A stretch of DNA of 64,000 bases. It comes from JBCBSZ01 sp039185015. Its GTDB lineage: Bacteria; Actinomycetota; Acidimicrobiia; Acidimicrobiales; Poriferisodalaceae. The position numbers and the translations under genes were made by a program. This document shows positions 58,802 to 64,000 of the stretch, one piece after another. Position 1 is the first letter of the stretch. Every line of letters starts with the position of its first letter. The stretch is taken from NCBI GenBank assembly GCA_039185015.1, contig JBCDAU010000028.1, positions 4,665-68,664 on the forward strand. The letters are read 5' to 3'. The notes beneath the pieces are model-generated. The model searched no databases. It saw only the letters and a list, made by a program, of their open reading frames with translations, and was not told the DNA's origin.

Positions 58802-60648
58802 CAGCGCTATCCGAACTCGACAACGTGGCGGTCCCAGACCGCTGGGCACAGATCACCGAACGGGCCGCGCAGTCAGAGACCGAGCTCGGCGTGTTCGAGG
58901 TCAGCGCTCGTCGGCACCAATGGCTGGTACCGGCAGCCGTGGCTGCGACCGCCGCGCTGGTGATGGTTGGCGCCGTCGCGTCGAGGTCCGATCGAGGCGA
59001 GACCGTCACAGCGGGCACGACCCCGCCTCTTGCGGAGGCACCGCCCGAAGCGACCCCGACTGCATCGCCGGAGGGTTCGTTGCCGCTGTCGTCGGGTCCG
59101 TTCGCGGTCCCGATCCTGGTCGACGGTGGGATCGGCCGCGAAGGCTTGCTGCAGTGGGTGTGGACCGAGCTGTTGGCGTGGCCCGGCGATCCAAGTTGGG
59201 AGGACGTCGACGGCCTACCTCGGGCCTCTCACCCCGAGACCGACAGATCGCCCACGGTGTCGTTGGTGCCGGACGGTGAGGGCTGGGCCATCGTTGGGAT
59301 CTTCGGCGTGTCCGGCATCCGTCCCCTCCTCGACGATGATGCCAACCTCGCTGGGTTCGCTCGCCTCGGCACCCCGAGCTCGGAGGTCGAGTCGGTCGAG
59401 GTGCTCGAGATCGCCTCACCGGCCGACAGCAGATCGCTCAGTCTCACCGGCTGGGACGACGAGGTGATCGAGCTCGCCACCCCGATCGAGGCCCGAGCGG
59501 CGAGGTCCTACGTCGTGATCACCCGCGATCAGGCCGGCGAAGCTGTCGACATCAATGGCTGGGCGTTCGGGCGACCCGATCGCCTCGATCTCGATCTCGA
59601 CGAACTCCTGAGCGAACCGGGCGTGGCCGACCCCATCTCGGTACCTCTCGGCGTCGATCTCGGCGGCCGCCTCGAGCCACCACGCCGCCTGGCGGCGGTG
59701 TGGCCCGGCGTGGACGCCTACATCAGTCCGCTCGAAGACCGCAGCGCACTCTGCTTGAGCCTGGTCGAGCCCGACGGCTCTGGGGCACGAACCTGCGCCT
59801 ACGCATCCGATTTCAACCAGCACGGCATCAAGTTCGGTACCCACGCCGAGGACGAGGACCCGTGGATCGTGCTCGTCGTTCCCGAGAGCGCTCAGCTGGG
59901 CGACCTCGGCGATGCCACCGTGCACCCCAGCGGCCTCGTCATCGCTTGGACTGCGCCAGGCACCGCCGTCCAGGTGGGTGACCGGTTCGAGCTCTTCGAC
60001 GGCGTCCTACAGCCGAGCAGAGACGAGCCAGCCGAACGGGCGATCACACCACCGACCGAAACGACGAGTGATGGCACGCTCGCTGCGCCGGTCCCCTCGC
60101 CTGGTGAAAGCGACAGCGACCTGGAAGAACTCAGCATCACAGCGGTCGACGGCGCTGCACCGACCCAGCTGGCAAGCACGGCCGTGGTGCTCGAGGTCGA
60201 AGAGGTCGGCGTCGTCGAGGTGGGAGAGCCACCCGCCTCCCTACTCGCCGATGCTCCCGAGCTCCAGGGCGCCGAGTGCACCGCCACGGAGTCTGGCTAC
60301 ACCTGTCCGTTCACTCGTCCGGACGGAACGGGTGGCTCCAGGTCGGGCTCCTCGGAGTCTGGGCCGTTCTTCTCGTCGTCTCGCATCCCACCCCACGGCG
60401 CCTACTTCCTGATCGAGGTCGGCCGCGCTGTGGTCATCGGGGGCATCGGCGACGACGTCGCGGTCGTCGAGATCGACGTCGCCGACGTGATCTACCACCT
60501 CCGACCAGTCGCCGGTGTGGTCGCTGCACCGCTCGATCCGTCCGTCGATGCCATCACCGTTCGCGCCCGGGACCAGAACGGGACGCAACTCTGGAGCGAG
60601 CCCATCACCTTCCCCGATCCAGCGGACCAGGCCGTCTCAGCGGGCTGA
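58798..60648 (+). CDS. Membrane-anchored partner (probable anti-sigma) with large extracytoplasmic part
   Basis: This 616-residue protein is coupled by ATGA to the sigma factor. The first 43 residues are cytoplasmic with an Asp/Glu-rich start (MTALSELDNVAVPDRWAQI). A single hydrophobic segment (WLVPAAVAATAALVMVGAVA, residues 42-62) precedes about 550 extracytoplasmic residues with a Pro/Ala/Glu linker and beta-rich blocks. No zinc-finger (HxxxCxxC) anti-sigma motif is present, so it is not the usual ZAS type. Its place and topology still suggest it holds or senses for the sigma factor. Confidence 0.75.
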   Translation: MTALSELDNVAVPDRWAQITERAAQSETELGVFEVSARRHQWLVPAAVAATAALVMVGAVASRSDRGETVTAGTTPPLAEAPPEATPTASPEGSLPLSSGPFAVPILVDGGIGREGLLQWVWTELLAWPGDPSWEDVDGLPRASHPETDRSPTVSLVPDGEGWAIVGIFGVSGIRPLLDDDANLAGFARLGTPSSEVESVEVLEIASPADSRSLSLTGWDDEVIELATPIEARAARSYVVITRDQAGEAVDINGWAFGRPDRLDLDLDELLSEPGVADPISVPLGVDLGGRLEPPRRLAAVWPGVDAYISPLEDRSALCLSLVEPDGSGARTCAYASDFNQHGIKFGTHAEDEDPWIVLVVPESAQLGDLGDATVHPSGLVIAWTAPGTAVQVGDRFELFDGVLQPSRDEPAERAITPPTETTSDGTLAAPVPSPGESDSDLEELSITAVDGAAPTQLASTAVVLEVEEVGVVEVGEPPASLLADAPELQGAECTATESGYTCPFTRPDGTGGSRSGSSESGPFFSSSRIPPHGAYFLIEVGRAVVIGGIGDDVAVVEIDVADVIYHLRPVAGVVAAPLDPSVDAITVRARDQNGTQLWSEPITFPDPADQAVSAG

Positions 60649-60870
60649 CCCGTTCTCCAGCCGAAAGAACCCGCTGCGACCGCGCTCCTCGCTGGTCGTG
60701 CGGCCCAGCCATGCGGCACTCGGGAGCTCTTGTGGCGTTGGGCCGTCGTTCTGCGAGGCGCTCTGCACGAGTTCATGCGCGTCCTATGCCTGCTCGCGCC
60801 AGGACGGACTACATCAGCACTTCTGGCGGGATCCAGGTCGTCGTTGGACTCCGCCCCGCCGAAAACCGCA

Positions 60871-60894
60871 AGAGGCGCTCCGCAGAGCGCCTCT
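60871..60894 (-). terminator. Intrinsic terminator (minus direction), tRNA-Glu side
   Basis: A perfect 10-bp stem (60871-60880 with 60885-60894) with a 4-base loop is followed on the minus strand by TGCGGTTTTC, a T-run. It lies 13 bp downstream of the tRNA-Glu 3' end and is probably the native terminator of that tRNA gene. Confidence 0.72.
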
Positions 60895-60907
60895 GAGCTG
60901 GATCTGT

Positions 60908-60952
60908 TGGCACCCCCAACGGGATTTGAACCCGTGCCGCCACCTTGAGAGA
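60908..60952 (-). repeat. 3' half of tRNA-Glu(CUC): probable attachment-site core
   Basis: On the minus strand the sequence runs from anticodon loop CTCTCAA (anticodon CTC) through GGTGG, the T-arm ACGGG-TTCAAAT-CCCGT and the acceptor strand to a G discriminator and CCA. These match the 3' half of actinobacterial tRNA-Glu. The 5' half, including D-arm and CCACC strand, is missing from 60953 onward, although a 9-base complement of the acceptor end occurs at 60971-60979. Tyrosine-recombinase elements leave just such half-copies. Confidence 0.65.
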
Positions 60953-61667
60953 GCCCACACCCCGAGTCCAGGGGGTGCCGCACATTGCGTCTGGGGAGGT
61001 CAGGACGTTGCAGCTGTCCACCTCGTGCTGCCCAGAATCACCGAATCCGGCAATTCCATGGACAGAGCCATGGACAAGATCTGCGCGCTCGTCGTCGGCG
61101 CCTACCGCCGAAGCCGGCGTCAACCCGCGACGCTCGCCCGCCTACGCCAGGCGGCGAGTGCGACTGTCGGGCGCGCATAAGGGCCGAACTGATGCGGAGT
61201 TACCGGGCGGGCGGTGCGTGTTCTGAGCGCGCGTTATGGAGCGGGTCGGGTTCGAACCAAGGGCTCGACACCCTGGCATCGACGACACCGGCGGGTGCGC
61301 TCGGCGCGTGCCGGGCTCCGACACCAAGCCGGCCTCGGGCATCGCACACCCGCCGACGTCTACGACGCCGCCACCCGAGCGGCCTGACTCACAACCACCC
61401 GTGTCCACCGAAGCGGGTGAACTCCAGAGGCCACGCTCGCTGGTGATGTGAGGCACCGCGTCGGGAGCCGGTGGGGCCAGCCGACGGTGCGACAACTTCT
61501 GCGAGGCCGTCGACGGCCAGCAGATGCTCACGACTTGCCAACGAACGCATCGAGATTCGGCGGCACGGCCGGGCAGTAGCTGGCAGACCTGCGGCGCGTT
61601 CTCCCAGGTCAGGCGTCGTCTCATGGCATCCACTGGCACGGCCTGGCACGGCTACGCAGCGGCTTAA

Positions 61668-61717
61668 CCCTCGGTCTCCCTTGGTGGCGTGCGGGTTCGA
61701 TCCCCGCCCCGGGCACC
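61668..61717 (+). repeat. Second tRNA 3' fragment (T-arm plus acceptor strand)
   Basis: GCGGG-TTCGATC-CCCGC (61691-61707) is a canonical T-arm, followed by CCCGGGC-A-CC. A matching 5' acceptor strand GCCCGGG is not found upstream, so this is a fragment. The isoacceptor is unclear; the acceptor suggests a Leu-type tRNA. Confidence 0.45.
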
Positions 61718-61904
61718 GTCACGTCGCTGGTTCCTGCTGAGGTCCACGACCCGTCTCGCGGCCAGGGGCTGCTCGTACCAGCCGTTCGAAGTGTCTGGAG
61801 CCGGCGCAGTTCGTTCCTGGCACGGCGTCGCTGTGGTCGTCAGTGCTTGCCGATCCCGATAATGGCCGCACCGAGCACGCCGGTGTCGATGCGAGACTGC
61901 CCAT

Positions 61905-62495
61905 GTGCCGGCAGGACCGTCTCCACGTGATCCGCGGGCGGCGGCGACCCGAGCACGGATCGCTTCATGCGCCCTCGATCTGTTCCAGGACCGCGGCTAT
62001 GACGCCGTCACGACCGAGGACATCGCCCGTGCTGCCGGCATCAATCCGAGGACGTACTTCCGTCACTTCCCGACGAAAGCATCCGTCGTCTTCTTCACGA
62101 GCGAGGACGCGATGGACGATCTCGTCCGCTCGCTCCATCGATGCGACCCGCGTGTCTCGCTGATCGATGCCCTGATCGAGGCGATCCTGGCGCAGGGAGC
62201 TTCCCAGATCCCCCAGCCGGACGATGTGGCCCGGTTCGAGTTGGTGCGCTCGACCCCGTCGCTGCTGGAGGAGATGCGAAACCGGCACGCACGCTACGAA
62301 GCGCACTTGGCCGAGTGGATCGCGCGACGCGTCGGGCGTGACACCGCCGACGTGGACGTTCGTGTGGTCGCCGCCTGTCTGATCGCGATCCGCCGTGTCG
62401 TGATGGAGGACGCCATTCGCACCGGAGCTGACCTCGCGGAGGCCGAACGGCTTTTGCGTCGCGCGCTCGGCATGCTGCATCCACCCTTCGACTGA
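61905..62495 (+). CDS. TetR-family transcriptional regulator
   Basis: This 196-residue protein starts at GTG 61905. The TetR helix-turn-helix is clear: RARIASCALDLFQDRGYDAVTTEDIARAAGINPRTYFRHFPTK (residues about 15-58). The C-terminal domain has helices typical of the family (acyl-TetR type). It lies 116 bp upstream of the siderophore-type lipoprotein gene on the same strand, and between them is the 32-bp palindrome at 62566-62597, its probable binding site. The ligand is unknown. Confidence 0.9.
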   Translation: MPAGPSPRDPRAAATRARIASCALDLFQDRGYDAVTTEDIARAAGINPRTYFRHFPTKASVVFFTSEDAMDDLVRSLHRCDPRVSLIDALIEAILAQGASQIPQPDDVARFELVRSTPSLLEEMRNRHARYEAHLAEWIARRVGRDTADVDVRVVAACLIAIRRVVMEDAIRTGADLAEAERLLRRALGMLHPPFD

Positions 62496-62565
62496 TCCGC
62501 CCGCCGCGGCCTCATCCGTGTCAACGAACGCCACCGTCGTGACGGACACGACGTCGTGACGCCGT

Positions 62566-62597
62566 CGCCAGTCACTGGCATATGCCAGTGACTGGCG
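62566..62597. promoter_or_regulatory. Perfect 32-bp palindrome, probable TetR operator
   Basis: Left arm CGCCAGTCACTGGCAT and right arm ATGCCAGTGACTGGCG are exact complements. Each arm contains a smaller palindrome of the form CCAGT-S-ACTGG, so the site is two operators back to back. It ends 14 bp before the preferred start GTG 62612; an ATACGTT -10-like element sits at 62598-62604. Confidence 0.75.
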
Positions 62598-62611
62598 ATA
62601 CGTTGACAGGC

Positions 62612-63763
62612 GTGCCTAACGACGCAGCGCCGTTCCAGCGATCCCCGCTGATCCGCCGACTCGCACCCCTCGCCGTCGTCCTCGCCGCCGCCGCGGGGTG
62701 CAGCTCGAGCGACGATGCCGACGTCAACCCGTCGTCCTCGGTCACCGCGCCAGCGCAGGACAGCGGCACGAGCGGACCGGATCCGGAGCCGGAGCGTGCG
62801 GCTGCGACCTCGACGTCCACGACTGCGGCACCGGCAGCGACCGACGGGGAATCTGAGGCGGTCGATGACGGCGGATCCCCGGAGACCGCCACCTTCGTCG
62901 ACGGCGCCGGGGTCGAGGTGACGCTGCCAGTCACCTCCGAAGGGGTGCTCGCGCTGGACTTCAGCACCGGGCTGACGCTGCTCACCCTCGACGTGGCGCC
63001 GATCGCGGTCGAGATCTTCGACACGAGCAACCCTGCGCTGGCGATACTCGACGAGGAGGGGGTCGAACGCATCCCCACCGGCAACCTCGAGGCCACCGCC
63101 ACCCTGGATCCGGAGTTGATCATCGGCATCTCGAGCCCACGACTCCTCCAGGTGCGCGAGGAACTCGAAGCAATCGCGCCCGTCGCCTATCCGGACTTCC
63201 TCCTCCCCTGGGACGAGCAGATGGCCGTCATCGCGGATCTGACCGACAGGGCGGACACGGCGAACGTCGTGCGCGAGCTGATCGGCGCCCGTACGGAAGG
63301 ACTTCGGGCGGCCCTCGCCGACGCCGGGCTCGCCGGCGCGAGGGCGTCGATCATCCAGCTCCAGGCCGGCGCCTACTACAGCTACGACCCGACGTCGTTG
63401 GTCGGTGGACTCTTCGAAGACCTCGGCTTCACGCGATCCGAACTCCAGAGCGGAGCGGGCGCCTTCGGCTTCATCGTGCTCTCCGAAGAGCTCGTCGCCC
63501 AAGAAGCCGATGCAGACGTCCTGTTCGCGATCGGCGACAACCTGGGCGACGCCGGGTCCGTCCTCGACAACCCGACCGTCGATGTCGGCGACACGCCGAC
63601 GGGCTTGGTCGACATCACGTGGTCCGGCGTCGGTGGCTTCCCGGCCTGGCTGATGCTCGACGACATCGAGTCGTTGCTCCTCGGCGACGGCACCGTCACG
63701 TCGCCCGACGAGCTCGTGGACACCTGGCGCGAGTTCACCGCAGCGATCGACGAATCAAGATGA
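62612..63763 (+). CDS. Iron-siderophore/vitamin-B12-type ABC substrate-binding lipoprotein
   Basis: This 383-residue protein has its preferred start at GTG 62612; the ATG at 62582 lies inside the operator palindrome. A signal (LIRRLAPLAVVLAAAAGC, lipobox Cys near residue 30) and an S/T/P/E-rich linker precede a FecB/BtuF-like domain. It includes TFVDGAGVEVTLP, LDPELIIGISSPRLLQVREELEAIAPVAYP and ADVLFAIGDNL. It should capture ferric siderophores or a related chelate for an ABC importer. It overlaps the next gene by ATGA. Control by TetR rather than by an iron-box regulator is suggested by the palindrome. Confidence 0.85.
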   Translation: MPNDAAPFQRSPLIRRLAPLAVVLAAAAGCSSSDDADVNPSSSVTAPAQDSGTSGPDPEPERAAATSTSTTAAPAATDGESEAVDDGGSPETATFVDGAGVEVTLPVTSEGVLALDFSTGLTLLTLDVAPIAVEIFDTSNPALAILDEEGVERIPTGNLEATATLDPELIIGISSPRLLQVREELEAIAPVAYPDFLLPWDEQMAVIADLTDRADTANVVRELIGARTEGLRAALADAGLAGARASIIQLQAGAYYSYDPTSLVGGLFEDLGFTRSELQSGAGAFGFIVLSEELVAQEADADVLFAIGDNLGDAGSVLDNPTVDVGDTPTGLVDITWSGVGGFPAWLMLDDIESLLLGDGTVTSPDELVDTWREFTAAIDESR

Positions 63764-64000
63764 GCCGGCAGGGCGTCGGCATCGCCCTCGAGGCGACCGC
63801 GGCGGAACTGCAGGCATGGCTGTCAGAGTTTGATCCGACGGCGCACACGGTCGAGGTCGTCGTCGCGTTGCGACACCGACGGCAGCCACGACAGCTCTCC
63901 GGCTGGACGAGTTGGATCCTGTTGCTCGGGCCCGAGGGCGCCGACGACGGCGAGGATCGACGACTCGCGCGCTCGGTCGTCGCCTCGAACCCGGCCGGCC
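63760..64000 (+). CDS. Unidentified gene, N-terminal 80 codons only
   Basis: ATG 63760 overlaps the stop of the binding-protein gene (ATGA) and the frame stays open to the window end. The visible part reads MSRQGVGIALEATAAELQ at its start, with a later WTSWILLLGPEG. No domain can be identified from this fragment. Coupling suggests a role in the same uptake system or its regulation. Confidence 0.7.
   Translation, partial: MSRQGVGIALEATAAELQAWLSEFDPTAHTVEVVVALRHRRQPRQLSGWTSWILLLGPEGADDGEDRRLARSVVASNPAG

Larger units (their letters stand above)
60649..61904. other. 1.26-kb region without protein genes; tRNA fragments
   Basis: No reading frame shows a family signature or good start. Instead the stretch contains a strong terminator (60871-60894), a tRNA-Glu 3' half (60908-60952) and a second tRNA 3' end (about 61668-61717) in the opposite orientation. 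It reads as an integration or recombination scar between the chromosomal block at left and the TetR/lipoprotein genes at right. No integrase was seen in the window. Confidence 0.6.

Noticed and set aside
60909..60979. A complete tRNA gene on the minus strand, suggested by 9-bp acceptor complementarity
   Set aside because: No D-arm can be drawn and the anticodon stem 5' strand does not pair; only the 3' half is genuine.
61234..61260. A third tRNA T-arm-like GGGTTCGAACC sequence
   Set aside because: The stem pairs poorly in both orientations and no acceptor is evident.

Overview
The window is 64 kb of very GC-rich, gene-dense DNA. It has many GTG starts, 4-base ATGA/GTGA overlaps between genes, TTT-rich linkers in its lipoproteins and many F420-type luciferase-like (LLM) oxidoreductases. 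This points to a high-GC actinobacterium. My best guess is an Acidimicrobiia-like lineage, inferred from the F420-type enzymes and from the extracellular repeat family built on the pattern GYWLVAxDGGxFxFG. No ribosomal RNA, transposase, CRISPR array or complete tRNA was seen.

Layout. 1-6.7 kb: a partial secreted beta-helix protein, four LLM oxidoreductases, an AhpD-like protein, and a TetR/SRPBCC pair with a palindrome between them. 6.7-12 kb: a TetR-SDR-nitroreductase operon divergent from a P450 / Old-Yellow-Enzyme operon, with a perfect inverted repeat in the shared promoter region. 12-20 kb: GNAT, ABM and MarR genes, a Tat flavoprotein amine oxidase, a quinone-reductase-like MDR, secreted calcium- or metal-type proteins and a second P450. 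20-27 kb: a lytic transglycosylase and a five-gene catabolic operon (amidohydrolase, nitroreductase, MDR, acyl-CoA-dehydrogenase-like, MFS). 27-36 kb: two oxidoreductase genes of the Gfo/Idh/MocA type, then an LLM-SDR-amidohydrolase-OsmC-VOC operon divergent from an HxlR regulator, a VapBC-type module and another LLM. 36-52 kb: a multiply frameshifted S66 peptidase, two DM13 membrane proteins, ADP-ribosylglycohydrolase-like, several large secreted repeat proteins, a secreted trypsin-like protease, and a LysR / glycine-reductase-B-family locus. 52-60.7 kb: a lipoprotein, the Hen1-Pnkp RNA-repair operon and an ECF sigma factor with a membrane partner. 60.7-62 kb: a region without recognisable protein genes that holds tRNA 3' fragments and a terminator, consistent with an integration scar. 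62-64 kb: a TetR regulator and an iron-siderophore-type binding lipoprotein behind a perfect 32-bp palindrome.

The main discovery is two probable selenoprotein genes whose in-frame TGA codons would make ordinary gene callers split them. One is an OsmC-family protein (29823-30335, minus) with TGA exactly at the family's peroxidatic cysteine and the second cysteine retained. The other is a glycine/betaine/D-proline-reductase-B-like protein (49218-50495, plus) in which TGA begins a UxxC redox motif. Each TGA is followed by a hand-folded SECIS-like hairpin. Two independent cases in one window support selenocysteine decoding in this organism, although the selA/B/C/D genes are not in the window.

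Most of the metabolism suggested here is catabolic redox chemistry on unknown organic substrates (LLM, P450, OYE, SDR, MDR, nitroreductase and amidohydrolase genes), controlled by local TetR, MarR, HxlR and LysR regulators. All substrate assignments are inference.
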